From assembly GCA_963578625.1 (NCBI GenBank), contig CAUZEO010000069.1, positions 1 through 17,433 of the forward strand: a DNA stretch of 17,433 nucleotides, given 5' to 3'. The stretch comes from CAUZEO01 sp963578625. Its GTDB lineage: Bacteria > Verrucomicrobiota > Kiritimatiellia > SLOV01. This document shows positions 7,883 through 16,214 of this stretch, in pieces. Every line of letters starts with the position of its first letter. The stretch's first letter is position 1. The position numbers were made by a program, and so were the translations under genes. Below the pieces are notes generated by a model. The model ran no database searches. It worked only from the letters and a program-made list of their open reading frames with translations, and was not told the origin of the DNA.

Positions 7883-8539
7883 TTAGTCCCTGATTTCGAG
7901 GCTGGATTCTTTTTCTTCTTCGTCTTCGGCTACGCCCTCTTCCCAATCATCTTCCTGATCCTCACCCACATTCAGCAGGGCCACGATGGCGGCAGTTATG
8001 TCCGAACTGGGGTCGGAATAGAGAAAAACCGGCACCTGATTCAGACTGGGACCAGAACTATCGATAACCGCGAAAAGGCTCCGATCCGAAGCAAACTTCT
8101 CAATTACTTCGTCGATATCATCGACAATCGCCTTGCGCATGCGACGTCCCTGCTCCTCGAGCTGGCGCCGCCGTGTTTGTTCGAACTGTTTTATTTCCTG
8201 CTCCGTGGCGCGGAGCTCGACCAGGACTTCTTCCGCCTCGGAACGCTTCAGATCCTGCCCATCCTTGCTCAGGGTCTCGTCGCTGGCTTCCTCGCGAAGA
8301 GCATTGAAATCGGCTTCCATTTTTTCGATCTTCTCTATCAATTCGGACCGCTCCGTATTGAACTCCAGTGCCTGATCCTTCAGTCGCCGATCTGCGCGCT
8401 GGGTTTTGTAATACTGTTCGAAAACCTGCTCCATGTTGACGAACGCGATCTGGCTGCGCAAATCATCCTGACCGCACGCCTGGATCCCAACAAAAAAAGA
8501 AGCGCACACCAAAAGTCCTGAAAATCTACTCATTCTCAT
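7883..8539 (-). CDS. skp: OmpH/Skp-family periplasmic chaperone
   Basis: From the ATG at 8539 this encodes 218 residues. A signal peptide (MRMSRFSGLLVCASFFVGIQAC) is followed by the family's first strand, SQIAFVNMEQVFEQYYKT, at about 29-46. A long charged helical hairpin (about 47-150) follows, then a return strand (SLFAVIDSSG, 154-163), and the chain ends in an acidic tail (EDQEDDWEEG...). IQAC at 19-22 could be a weak lipobox, so it may be membrane-anchored; otherwise cleavage after Ala is likely. Skp proteins are trimeric holdases that carry unfolded outer-membrane proteins to the BAM complex. Start choice: AAGGAGAG at 8548-8555 sits 8 bases before this ATG. A longer reading back to 8662 would overlap bamA and add a stretch without family likeness. 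It lies between bamA and lpxD, the usual neighbours. Confidence 0.9.
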   Translation of the reverse strand: MRMSRFSGLLVCASFFVGIQACGQDDLRSQIAFVNMEQVFEQYYKTQRADRRLKDQALEFNTERSELIEKIEKMEADFNALREEASDETLSKDGQDLKRSEAEEVLVELRATEQEIKQFEQTRRRQLEEQGRRMRKAIVDDIDEVIEKFASDRSLFAVIDSSGPSLNQVPVFLYSDPSSDITAAIVALLNVGEDQEDDWEEGVAEDEEEKESSLEIRD

Positions 8540-8585
8540 ATCTTTCTCTCTCCTTATCGCCATCAATTCGAACTTCCCCGCCTTG

Positions 8586-10898
8586 TTAATTCTGGTACCC
8601 GAGGAAGAAGTTAAACCGGCCTCCACCATCGTTGAACCTATCTGCTTCAATCGGCCACGCATAGTCCAGTTGAAATGGCAATCCCGGCATGTTGATTCTC
8701 AGGCCAATGCCCCAATCCGAATTCAAGTCACTCAACCCGAACTCGTAGGGTTTCGGGTACACCTGTCCTACATCATAGAACGCAGCAGCTCGAATTTGTT
8801 CAATAATCGGGATGGTGTATTCCAGCGTCATGTAGGCGGAGGACTGACCTCCAAGGGGCTCGCCATTGGAGTCCTTCGGCCCCACATCCCGGAAATCGAA
8901 CCCGCGCATATTCCGGGCGCCCCCCAGGAACAGACGGTCAAAAATCGGCACACTTTTCGTGTCTCCCCATTCCTCCACCACCGCGATCTGCCCGCGAACG
9001 TTGAATACATGCTCATACCAGAGTGGCCAGAAACAAGTCGACCGCAGCCGCATTGTGTACAGCTCGATGTCCCCGCCCAGCGGCCCTCCGGATACCGAGG
9101 CACTCGGAACCGTGCGGCTTCCGGCCGTGGGGACAAAGAAGTTATTTCGCGTGTCCCGAATCAACGAGAGCTCGAGAGAACTCTCCAGGGACGAACCCCC
9201 CTGCGATTTGATCAGGTCCGAGGCCGCTGCTGAAACATTGGTCACGTCAATCTCTTCCAGCGAATAGGCAAGTCGCAGCCGGTAGGGGCCCCGCAAAGGC
9301 CGGGTCAAACTGACGGAACCGCCGCTATTGAGCTGGTCGTAATCGTCACTGAAGAAGTTGCGCTCATGCTGAAACAATTCAAAGTCAAGCCGCAGTCGTT
9401 GATCAAGAAACCATGGCTCGGTAAATGAAATGATCCAGTCACGCCGTTCCGTCCCCAGCTGAAGACGAACCTTGAATTTCTGCCCAGCCCCCTTGAGCTG
9501 TGGCCAGTTGGCAAAATCGAAATTGCCCTGCGACAGTTCTACGAACCCAATGATGTCGTCGATACTGGAAAAGCCCGCACCCACCATGAACTGACCACTC
9601 CGTTGCTCTTCGACTTCGAAAATCAGGTCGTAGGTGTCCTCCTCGTCCGTCGGTACCGGTGTCGCACTGACGTACCCGAAGAACTCGAGGTTCCGCAATC
9701 TCCTCTCGCTTTGCCGTACCCTTACTTCATTAAAAACTTCCTGAGGTGCGACGGTGAGCTCCCGGCGAATGACCTTGTCCTTGGTCCATGTGTTTCCCTG
9801 GATTGCAATATTCCGGATGTAGGCCTTTGTTCCCTCGTGGATTTTGAACACGACATCGATGACTCCGAGGTCGGAATCCGTGTCCACTTCAGGGGCTGCG
9901 TTCGAGCGAATGTACCCGCGACTCCCGTAGTAATCGTGAATAGCCTGCCGCGTTTCATCAATTTTATCCTGGGCGGCCACTTCGCCGGGAAGCAGGCGCA
10001 AGGAACGCAGCTTGATGTCGTCTTCGGAAAATAATGTATTCCCTTGGAGCTTGATGGAGCGGACGTGATACTGGATGCCTTCAACAATGGGATAGGTCAT
10101 TATGATGCCACCGCCAACGTACTCAATATTCGGTTCTCCGACCTGAACATCGAGAAAGCCGTGGCTATGGAATTGCCTCTTGATCGTGCTCCGATCGCTC
10201 TCGATCAGGTCCGGATTAAACACGCCCCGCCCCGTGATAAAGGAAAAAATATTGGCGCGTTTCTGGGTCAAAGATTTTCGCAACTTTCGCACCGACACGT
10301 GATCCGCGCCGGTGAAATCGATGCGCCTCACGCGAGCACGTTCACCTTCCTTAATGGTTACGGTCACAGTCGCCTTGCTCGCTGCCACATCCTCCTCGAT
10401 GTCCCACTTCAGTTGCGCGTCCGGGAAATTTTTCTTGCGATATGCTTCTATGACCGCGCGCGACTTAATCGCCATAATGGAATCATCGACAGGATCGCCG
10501 GCGCCAAGCTCCAGTTTCTTGCGGATCTTCTTGTTGCTCATCGTGCGGGCGCCCTTGATGGTGAGGCGCCTGATGACCGGGCGTGGATGAACACGGTAGA
10601 TGACGACGACCCCGTCGTCAGTAGGCTCCAGCGCGCTGCCAACATTCGAAAATCGACCCGTATCTTTCAAGGTCCGGACATCCCGGGTAATGACCATCCG
10701 GTCAAACACGTCGCCTTTCTTTATCTCAAGGTACACGTAGACGGACTCAGCATCCACGGAACCATCCCCGTCGTGTTCCACCCGAACCTCGACAACCGTT
10801 GGGGGCGGAGGCGGGTCTGCAGCCATCGCGGTTCCGACGTTCAAAAATACGACAACCCAAAACAGCAAGGCGGGAAAACCATAAGCCAGTCTCAACAT
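8586..10898 (-). CDS. bamA: Outer-membrane protein assembly factor BamA
   Basis: This is a 770-residue Omp85 protein. A signal peptide ends at about residue 26 (TAMA/AD) and is followed by a proline run. Five POTRA repeats cover roughly 34-104, 107-184, 188-274, 277-356 and 359-430. A 16-strand beta-barrel runs from about 433 to the end. The conserved loop-6 motif appears as NMRGFDFRDVGP around 663-674, with FLGG just before it. BamA is the core of the BAM complex and inserts beta-barrel proteins into the outer membrane. The last residues are RFNFFLGYQN, so the chain ends in Asn rather than the usual aromatic residue. The ATG overlaps the dnaB stop (TGATG) and has GGAGGTGG just upstream, suggesting translational coupling. 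Skp and lpxD follow, the standard outer-membrane group. Confidence 0.97.
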   Translation of the reverse strand: MLRLAYGFPALLFWVVVFLNVGTAMAADPPPPPTVVEVRVEHDGDGSVDAESVYVYLEIKKGDVFDRMVITRDVRTLKDTGRFSNVGSALEPTDDGVVVIYRVHPRPVIRRLTIKGARTMSNKKIRKKLELGAGDPVDDSIMAIKSRAVIEAYRKKNFPDAQLKWDIEEDVAASKATVTVTIKEGERARVRRIDFTGADHVSVRKLRKSLTQKRANIFSFITGRGVFNPDLIESDRSTIKRQFHSHGFLDVQVGEPNIEYVGGGIIMTYPIVEGIQYHVRSIKLQGNTLFSEDDIKLRSLRLLPGEVAAQDKIDETRQAIHDYYGSRGYIRSNAAPEVDTDSDLGVIDVVFKIHEGTKAYIRNIAIQGNTWTKDKVIRRELTVAPQEVFNEVRVRQSERRLRNLEFFGYVSATPVPTDEEDTYDLIFEVEEQRSGQFMVGAGFSSIDDIIGFVELSQGNFDFANWPQLKGAGQKFKVRLQLGTERRDWIISFTEPWFLDQRLRLDFELFQHERNFFSDDYDQLNSGGSVSLTRPLRGPYRLRLAYSLEEIDVTNVSAAASDLIKSQGGSSLESSLELSLIRDTRNNFFVPTAGSRTVPSASVSGGPLGGDIELYTMRLRSTCFWPLWYEHVFNVRGQIAVVEEWGDTKSVPIFDRLFLGGARNMRGFDFRDVGPKDSNGEPLGGQSSAYMTLEYTIPIIEQIRAAAFYDVGQVYPKPYEFGLSDLNSDWGIGLRINMPGLPFQLDYAWPIEADRFNDGGGRFNFFLGYQN

Positions 10899-12370
10899 CA
10901 GTCGAATCCACCTCCTCCCGGCGCCACCGCCGGTTCCGCAATCGCCTCTGCTTCCCCCTGAGAGCGGTCGCTGAAGCGGGTGTACTGCTCGTGGAAATTC
11001 ACGCGAACTTCCCCCGTAGGTCCGTTTCGATGCTTCGCCACGTGCACGACAGACAGCGTCTTGTCATTCGCTTCCTCGTCGTCCGGATATTTGCAGGGAC
11101 GCCGAAGCAGCATCACGATATCGGCATCCTGCTCGATCGAACCCGAATCCCGGAGATCTGAAAGCTTCGGTACGGCAAGACGATCCCGTGATTCAGGGGC
11201 GCGGCTCAACTGGCTCAGAACGAGCACCGGCACCTGGAGTTCCTTGGCCATCCCTTTGACCGCCGCGGACATCGCCGCCGTCTCAAGCTGCTTGTTCTCC
11301 GCCTTTTGCGGATAGTGCAGAAGTTGGAGGTAATCGATGACGAAGAAGCCGACGTCATATTTCCGCACCATTCGCCGGGCACGGGAGCGAAGCTCAAGCA
11401 CACTCAATCCCGGTGTGTCGTCGAGGTAGATCGGTGCCTTGATCAGGGTATCCGCCGCGGACATCAGGTTGGTGTGAAAATCTTTCGAGAGGTAGCCGCT
11501 GCTCAGTTGGTCCGAGGGCACTTTGCCGGCACAGCAAACCATTCTTCGCACCAACTGCTCGGCGGACATCTCCAGGCTGAAAATACCGACAGGCTTCGGC
11601 GAAGCGTCGTCCGGGCGGGCGCTGCACCCCTTGTACCCGGTCGTGATGTTCTCCACGATGTTCATGGCCAGTGAGGTTTTCCCCATCGAAGGGCGGGCGG
11701 CAAGGATAATCATGTCGCCGGCCTTGAACCCCATGAGCAATCGGTCAATATCACGGAACCCGGTCGAGAGGCCCGTCACTCCGCGGCCGGTCTGAAAAAT
11801 CGTTTCAAAATCACTCATCGCGCCTTTCACAAGGTCGCTCCACGAACGTACGGAGGACCCGGTCTCGGCCGCGATCTCAAAAAAGGTGGATTCCGCCTTG
11901 CCCAGGATTTCCGAGGCATCCTCTTCCGAAGCATAACAATCGTCAATAGTTTCGCGTGCGCGATCGATTACGGTCCGGAGCAGATACTTCTGGAACACGA
12001 TGTCCATGTAGTACTGGGCATGCGCCGCGGTGGGAGTGGACTCCACAAGCTGTTCAAGAAAGGTCGCGCCGCCGATTGCATCAAGTTTTCCGATGTCCCT
12101 GAGATGCTGGCTGACGGTGAGCAGATCAATGACCTGGTTCCTCTGCGACATCTCCAGCATGGCCTCGAAGACCTCGCTGTGGGAAGAAATGTAGAACGAA
12201 CCGGGGCCGATCCCGCTTGCTGTACAGAGATCGAGAACCCGAGAGGGCTCCAGCAAAGACGCACCTACGAGCCCTCGCTCTGCTTCTTCACTGTATGGTT
12301 GGACGCGGGGACGGTCCCCTCTGCGCTGTCCTGTTCCGGAGACAGAAGGCGAAGAAGCCTGCAGTGCCAT
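10898..12370 (-). CDS. dnaB: Replicative DNA helicase DnaB
   Basis: This is a 490-residue hexameric helicase. The N-terminal domain (about 24-125) begins PYSEEAERGLVGASLL. After a linker the RecA-like domain starts at about 195 (TGLSTGFRDIDRLLMGF). Walker A is ARPSMGKTS at 225-233, FSLEMS is at 264-269, Walker B is VIDYLQLL at 344-351, SQLSR is at 386-390, DLRDSGSIEQDAD is at 405-417, and the arginine finger is in AKHRNGPTGEV (about 445-455). DnaB unwinds the replication fork and recruits primase. An insertion of roughly ten residues (about 245-258, GYKGCSARPDDASPKP region) separates the Walker A helix from FSLEMS. The C-terminus is Gly/Ala-rich (VAPGGGGFD). The ATG is 3 bases after the rplI stop and uses GGAGG inside the rplI end. 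The stop overlaps bamA by one base. Confidence 0.97.
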   Translation of the reverse strand: MALQASSPSVSGTGQRRGDRPRVQPYSEEAERGLVGASLLEPSRVLDLCTASGIGPGSFYISSHSEVFEAMLEMSQRNQVIDLLTVSQHLRDIGKLDAIGGATFLEQLVESTPTAAHAQYYMDIVFQKYLLRTVIDRARETIDDCYASEEDASEILGKAESTFFEIAAETGSSVRSWSDLVKGAMSDFETIFQTGRGVTGLSTGFRDIDRLLMGFKAGDMIILAARPSMGKTSLAMNIVENITTGYKGCSARPDDASPKPVGIFSLEMSAEQLVRRMVCCAGKVPSDQLSSGYLSKDFHTNLMSAADTLIKAPIYLDDTPGLSVLELRSRARRMVRKYDVGFFVIDYLQLLHYPQKAENKQLETAAMSAAVKGMAKELQVPVLVLSQLSRAPESRDRLAVPKLSDLRDSGSIEQDADIVMLLRRPCKYPDDEEANDKTLSVVHVAKHRNGPTGEVRVNFHEQYTRFSDRSQGEAEAIAEPAVAPGGGGFD

Positions 12371-12373
12371 GGA

Positions 12374-12823
12374 CTATTCCTCCACGACCCAGACTTTTAT
12401 AGTCGCTTGGAACTCCGGGTGGAGTTTAATCACGACGTCATACACCCCAAGTTCCCGTAACGCTTTCTTGAGTTGAATGAGATGCTGATCGATCTCGAAG
12501 CCCTGGGTTTTCAGCGCCGCCGAAATATCGCCGCGCTGGACCGATCCGAATAACTTTCCGCCCTCACCCGCCTTTGCGGAAATGGTAATCGATGTGCTCT
12601 CAAGGTTTATGACCAGCACTTCGGCGCGTTCCCGTTCCGACCGCAGCCGCTCATCACGCGCGGCATGGTGAGATTCCACCTGCCGGCTGCTCATCACAGA
12701 GGTACGTACCGCGAGCTTTTTCGGTAACAGAAAATTCCGGGCATATCCTTCGGCGACTTGAACAACGTCGCCTTCAATCCCCAGTCCGGGAACATCATTT
12801 ATGAGTATCAACTCCTTGGCCAT
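12374..12823 (-). CDS. rplI: 50S ribosomal protein L9
   Basis: This encodes 149 residues in the standard L9 layout. The N-domain MAKELILINDVPGLGIEGDVV leads into the signature VAEGYARNFLLPKKLA (23-38). A long connecting helix rich in R and E follows, then the C-terminal domain (KAGEGGKLFGSV, DISAAL, IKLHPE). L9 binds 23S rRNA near the L1 stalk and affects reading-frame maintenance. The ATG at 12823 is chosen because the protein then starts exactly at the family's first residues and a GGAAGGAT signal lies upstream. An upstream start at 12859 would add 12 residues with no family likeness and overlap rpsR. It lies 16 bases after rpsR and 3 bases before dnaB, the classical order. Confidence 0.97.
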   Translation of the reverse strand: MAKELILINDVPGLGIEGDVVQVAEGYARNFLLPKKLAVRTSVMSSRQVESHHAARDERLRSERERAEVLVINLESTSITISAKAGEGGKLFGSVQRGDISAALKTQGFEIDQHLIQLKKALRELGVYDVVIKLHPEFQATIKVWVVEE

Positions 12824-12839
12824 CGCGATCGATCCTTCC

Positions 12840-13067
12840 TCAGGGAAGCAGGCCCACAACGCGCGCGCGCCGGATTGCCCGCTTAATCTGCCGTTGCTGC
12901 AGGGATGAAACGCCGGTCGTGCGTGCCGGCAGGATCTTGCCCCGCTCTGTCATGAACTTCCGAAGAAGCTCATGATCCTTGTAATCGATTACCGTGACGT
13001 TTTCGAGGTATTTCGCCCCGCGTCGCGTTGAAAATTCAGTTGTTGTTCGGCGCTGTTGACGTTCCAT
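12840..13067 (-). CDS. rpsR: 30S ribosomal protein S18
   Basis: This 75-residue protein has the S18 core: YLENVTVIDYKDHELLRKFMTE, then the signature GKILPARTTGVSSLQQRQIKRAIRRAR (about 43-69), ending VVGLLP. S18 pairs with S6 on the platform of the small subunit. The ATG is at 13067, 37 bases after the ssb stop. It is the third gene of the rpsF-ssb-rpsR-rplI block, with rplI 16 bases downstream. The basic N-terminus (ERQQRRTTTEF) is short, and the length is normal. Confidence 0.97.
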   Translation of the reverse strand: MERQQRRTTTEFSTRRGAKYLENVTVIDYKDHELLRKFMTERGKILPARTTGVSSLQQRQIKRAIRRARVVGLLP

Positions 13068-13104
13068 GCTGTCGTGTCTCCTACCCGAGGATCTGTATCC
13101 TCTT

Positions 13105-13560
13105 CTAAACCGATTCTTTTTCTAAAAATGGCGTGTTTTCCCGGCCATCGCCGGGTATTGCAGACCCAACCGATGCGGCGGCGGCCGGCGGCGGCTCAAC
13201 ATCGGGCGCATCCCCGAATTCGGCGCGGCGCGGCGCACCCAAAAACTGGACCCGCTCCGCCCGCACGCGAAGCTTGCTCCGCTTTTCTCCCTGGGCCGAT
13301 TCCCACTGGTCAAACTGAAGACGCCCTTCCACAAGCGCGGGAGAACCTTTCTTCAGGTATTCGCCGCATGTCTCCGCTTGCCGACCCCAAACCACAATAT
13401 CGACAAAACAGGTCTGCTCGACCTGCTCTCCTTCCCGGTTTCGGTAGACATCGGATACCGCGAGCCCAAGATCCGTAACCGCAATGGCAGAGGGGGTATA
13501 CCTCAATTCCGGATCTCTCGTAAGATTCCCGGCAAGAATAACTCGGTTCAAATCCGCCAT
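13105..13560 (-). CDS. ssb: Single-stranded DNA-binding protein, with extended C-terminal tip
   Basis: The 151-residue reading has a normal OB-fold over about 1-110: MADLNRVILAGNLTRDPELRYT, FVDIVVWGRQAE (52-63), YLKKGSPALVEGRLQFDQWE (69-87), and RVRAERVQFLG (98-108). A Pro/Ala-rich linker follows. SSB tetramers coat single-stranded DNA and recruit partners through a short acidic tail whose last two residues are Pro-Phe. Here the sequence GRENTPF (139-145) is followed by LEKESV before the stop. One fewer T in the T-run at 13124-13128 would put TAG directly after PF, so the six extra residues may come from a +1 indel. Only one acidic residue (Glu141) lies in the last seven of the putative tip, less than in E. 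coli. It sits between rpsF (6-base gap) and rpsR, as in many bacteria. Confidence 0.95.
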   Translation of the reverse strand: MADLNRVILAGNLTRDPELRYTPSAIAVTDLGLAVSDVYRNREGEQVEQTCFVDIVVWGRQAETCGEYLKKGSPALVEGRLQFDQWESAQGEKRSKLRVRAERVQFLGAPRRAEFGDAPDVEPPPAAAASVGSAIPGDGRENTPFLEKESV

Positions 13561-13566
13561 AAAAAA

Positions 13567-13884
13567 TTACTCCGCCTCGGCCGGCTCCGGCTCCGGTGCG
13601 ATTACCGCAACGACGATCTGCACTCTCAGGACACTGTCGCTCAATTTGAATTTCGCGTGAATCAAGGGAATTTGTTCGGCCGCTATCTTGAAATTCATTA
13701 CGGCGTAGTGCCCATGATCGTTTTTCTTAATCGGACGCGCAAACGGCCGGCGGCCAAGCCGCGTGCTGCTGACGACCTCCCCGCTCAATCCTTCAATTTC
13801 GCTCCGAGCGCTTTTGATCACCGCATCCAGCTCTTCTTCGCTGAACCGGTCCGCAAAAATAAACATCGCCTCGTATGTTTTCAT
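13567..13884 (-). CDS. rpsF: 30S ribosomal protein S6
   Basis: This 105-residue protein has the S6 ferredoxin-like fold: MKTYEAMFIFADRFSEEELDAV at the start, GRRPFARPIKKNDHGHYAVMNFK in the middle and LSDSVLRVQIVV near the end. A short tail (APEPEPAEAE) closes it. S6 partners S18 on the 30S platform, and the gene heads the rpsF-ssb-rpsR-rplI block. The ATG at 13884 is preferred over a TTG one codon earlier, because AGGA lies 8 bases upstream of the ATG. It begins 15 bases after the pth stop and ends 6 bases before ssb. Confidence 0.97.
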   Translation of the reverse strand: MKTYEAMFIFADRFSEEELDAVIKSARSEIEGLSGEVVSSTRLGRRPFARPIKKNDHGHYAVMNFKIAAEQIPLIHAKFKLSDSVLRVQIVVAVIAPEPEPAEAE

Positions 13885-13899
13885 CAATTCGATCCTGGG

Positions 13900-14496
13900 C
13901 TATTCACCCTTTTTCTCTTTTTTCTGATTAAACTCATTCATCGCCGTACTCACGCCTTGCGCCACAATCACCGTCGCCGCGTCTGCTGCAAGCGCCACCG
14001 CATCATCCAATATCTTTCTCTCACCGGGAGCGAAGCTGCCCAGGACGTGCCCCACCAGATTCTCGCCACTCTCACGGCCACCAACCCCGACCCGAATTCT
14101 GGGAAACGCATCACTGCCCAAAGCGCCCATGATCGACTTCAGGCCGTTATGGCCGCCGGCTCCGCCTTGCGCACGAATCCGTATACGCCCCACGGGCAAG
14201 TCCACATCATCCACGATCACCAGAATCTGCCCCGGTTCCAAACCCCGCCGGCGCCTCAAGGCACTGACCGTAACTCCACTCCGGTTCATGTACGACTGCG
14301 GCTGAACCAGCAGGAGGTCCTGATCCGAAACCTGAATTGTGCAGGATCGAGCCCGGAAACGCCAGCTTCTTTTGAACGCAGCCCCGCCTCGGGCCGCGAC
14401 CAGGCCCAGGACCTCAAAGCCCACGTTGTGGCGCGTGCCTTCATATTGGGAGCCGGGATTACCCAGCCCCACAACCACATTGACACGCTGGTCCAT
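13900..14496 (-). CDS. pth: Peptidyl-tRNA hydrolase
   Basis: This 198-residue protein has all key features of bacterial Pth. VVGLGNPGSQYEGTRHNVGF carries Asn13 and the catalytic His23. QPQSYMNRSG spans 65-74. VDDVDLPVGRIRIR carries Asp96, equivalent to Asp93 of E. coli, and GGHNGLKS carries Asn117. It releases peptides from prematurely dissociated peptidyl-tRNA in the cytoplasm. The ATG at 14496 has GAGG 8 bases upstream. The C-terminal end is Lys-rich (NQKKEKKGE). It sits between rplY (38-base gap) and rpsF (15-base gap). The pair rplY-pth after prs is a common bacterial arrangement. Confidence 0.97.
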   Translation of the reverse strand: MDQRVNVVVGLGNPGSQYEGTRHNVGFEVLGLVAARGGAAFKRSWRFRARSCTIQVSDQDLLLVQPQSYMNRSGVTVSALRRRRGLEPGQILVIVDDVDLPVGRIRIRAQGGAGGHNGLKSIMGALGSDAFPRIRVGVGGRESGENLVGHVLGSFAPGERKILDDAVALAADAATVIVAQGVSTAMNEFNQKKEKKGE

Positions 14497-14534
14497 GGGA
14501 GCGCCTCTAACGATTCTCAGAATAACACGCGGAA

Positions 14535-15212
14535 TTAATCCGCCGAATCGTCCGTTTCGTCGCTGCTGCGCTCAGTAATTACTTCGGGCTCGGTCGATGT
14601 TGACTCCTCTTCTTCGCCTTCAGTTTCTTCCGTATCGTCGTCTACTACGCGTGGTGCGGATACTTGCGCCACCGTAATCGTCGGATCATCTGACAGCGTT
14701 ACCGCATCACTACCTATAACCAGATCCGCAAGCGACAGATGGCCGCCAATCTCAAGCGCCGAAACTTCAATCTCCAGCTGACCAGGAATGTCCGAAGGGA
14801 GACACTCTACTTCCACTTCACGGACCAACAATTCGAGAATGCCGCCGTCCCGCGTCACCCCAATCGGCTCTCCGACAACCTCAATCGGAACCAGAACTTT
14901 GAATTTATCGGTGAGAGATACTTTCTGAAAATCAACGTGTATGATCCGATCCGTCAACGGATGGTGTTGCACTTCCTTGAGCAGAACCTTGGTGCTCTTA
15001 CCGTCTCCCACCGCTACGTCAAGCATGACGTGCTCACTTACGTGACGGCGCATTTCGGTCTCAAACGCGTGCTCGTCGAACTGGACCTGGGTGGCGTCCT
15101 CGCCGCTCCCGTAGATAATTCCAGGTAATATCCCCTCTTTTCGTAACCGTTTAGATTCCGCCGATCCAGTCGCGCTTCGAAGGCTCGCCTGTAAAATTTG
15201 TTCTTCTGCCAT
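14535..15212 (-). CDS. rplY: 50S ribosomal protein L25/general stress protein CTC
   Basis: This is a 225-residue CTC-type L25. The N-terminal 5S rRNA-binding domain (about 5-93) includes SKRLRKEGILPGIIYG, VLLKEVQHHPLTDRIIHVDF. The beta-rich TL5 domain (about 100-190) includes VPIEVVGEPIGVTRDGGILELLVREVEVECLPSDIP and HLSLADL. The last 35 residues are very acidic (VVDDDTEETEGEEEES... to the end). L25 binds 5S rRNA in the large subunit. The gene lies 18 bases after prs and 38 before pth, the standard prs-rplY-pth order. The acidic tail is longer than the minimal family but such tails are common in CTC-type members. Confidence 0.96.
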   Translation of the reverse strand: MAEEQILQASLRSATGSAESKRLRKEGILPGIIYGSGEDATQVQFDEHAFETEMRRHVSEHVMLDVAVGDGKSTKVLLKEVQHHPLTDRIIHVDFQKVSLTDKFKVLVPIEVVGEPIGVTRDGGILELLVREVEVECLPSDIPGQLEIEVSALEIGGHLSLADLVIGSDAVTLSDDPTITVAQVSAPRVVDDDTEETEGEEEESTSTEPEVITERSSDETDDSAD

Positions 15213-15230
15213 TGTCTTGCCGCTCCCGGT

Positions 15231-16154
15231 TCACACCTTAAACAAGGATGTAACCGACTGGTTATTATGTATCCTCATAATCGCTTCTCCAAGCAATTGG
15301 GCCACGGATAATGTCGTAATGTTGAATCCTTGCAACCCTTTTCTCGGAACCGAATCGGTCGTCACCAATTCGTCGATCGGTGAGGATTTCAGCCTTCCCA
15401 AGGCGTTTCCGGTCAACACGGCATGAGAAACCGCCGCTAAAACGCTTTTTGCTCCATTTTGTTCGAGCAATTCCGCCGCCGCGCATAGCGTCCCTGCCGT
15501 GGTGGTCATGTCGTCTACAATGAGGCAATTGCACCCACTCACCTCGCCCACAACATCCACAGCCTCAACATCTTCCGACGTTTTACGATTCTTGCCGACG
15601 ATGGCCAGTCCGGCATTGAGCATTTGCGAGTAGGCGTAAGCCATTTTGAGGCTTCCCGGATCAGATGCAACAATCGTCAGATCCGAAATATTCTTTTGCC
15701 GAATGTCGCTCACGATAACCGGGGACGCATATAAATGGTCTACGGGGATATCAAAGAACCCTTGGATTTGCTGGGCATGAAGGTCGAGGGTCAGCACCCG
15801 ATCGGTCCCGGCCGCAACCAGGAGATTAGCCACCAGCTTGGCGGTGATCGGTACCCGTGGCTGGTCCTTCCTGTCCTGTCGCGCATACCCGTAGTATGGA
15901 ATCACCGCCGTAATGCGGTCCGCTGAGGCCCGCTTCGCCGCATCAATCATAATCAGGAGCTCAAGAAGATTATCATTCGGCGGCGATGTGGGCTGAACGA
16001 TAAATACATCCTGCCCCCGAATATTCTCCGCAATCTTTACGAAAATTTCACCATCGGGAAACCGGTCAACGGAAACCTGCCCGACCGGCTGTCCAACGAA
16101 TTCGGCTATTCTTCCGGTGAGTACCGGATGGGCGCTACCACCGAAAATGATCAA
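15231..16154 (-). CDS. prs: Ribose-phosphate pyrophosphokinase (PRPP synthetase)
   Basis: This class I Prs transfers pyrophosphate from ATP to ribose 5-phosphate to make PRPP for nucleotide, histidine and tryptophan synthesis. Visible family blocks are FPDGEIFVKIAENIRGQDVFIVQPT, the flexible loop YYGYARQDRKDQPRVPITAK, LDLHAQQIQGFFDIPVDHL with the catalytic histidine, and the PRPP loop LIVDDMTTTAGTL. The usual SPDxG loop is written SDPG and appears one residue shorter. I favour the TTG at 16154 (307 residues): it aligns with the Met of MKLFAGNA in E. coli and has GAGAAGG (16162-16168) 7 bases upstream. A GTG at 16184 would add ten residues (to 317) without a clear ribosome site. It heads the protein-coding part of the big operon, 18 bases before rplY and downstream of tRNA-Gln. 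Confidence 0.95.
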   Translation of the reverse strand: MIIFGGSAHPVLTGRIAEFVGQPVGQVSVDRFPDGEIFVKIAENIRGQDVFIVQPTSPPNDNLLELLIMIDAAKRASADRITAVIPYYGYARQDRKDQPRVPITAKLVANLLVAAGTDRVLTLDLHAQQIQGFFDIPVDHLYASPVIVSDIRQKNISDLTIVASDPGSLKMAYAYSQMLNAGLAIVGKNRKTSEDVEAVDVVGEVSGCNCLIVDDMTTTAGTLCAAAELLEQNGAKSVLAAVSHAVLTGNALGRLKSSPIDELVTTDSVPRKGLQGFNITTLSVAQLLGEAIMRIHNNQSVTSLFKV

Positions 16155-16214
16155 ATTCAGACCTTCTCTCTTGCTTTGGACCACTTGCCGGAATTCGGAA
16201 GCAAACCGGAAATT

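Noticed and set aside
10044..10961. Plus-strand open frame (305 codons) opposite bamA
   Set aside because: Antisense to the POTRA region of bamA; no recognisable domain.
13378..14538. Long plus-strand open frame (386 codons) opposite ssb, rpsF and pth
   Set aside because: It is antisense to three well-supported genes, shows no family motif and has low-complexity Arg/His/Pro content typical of a shadow frame.
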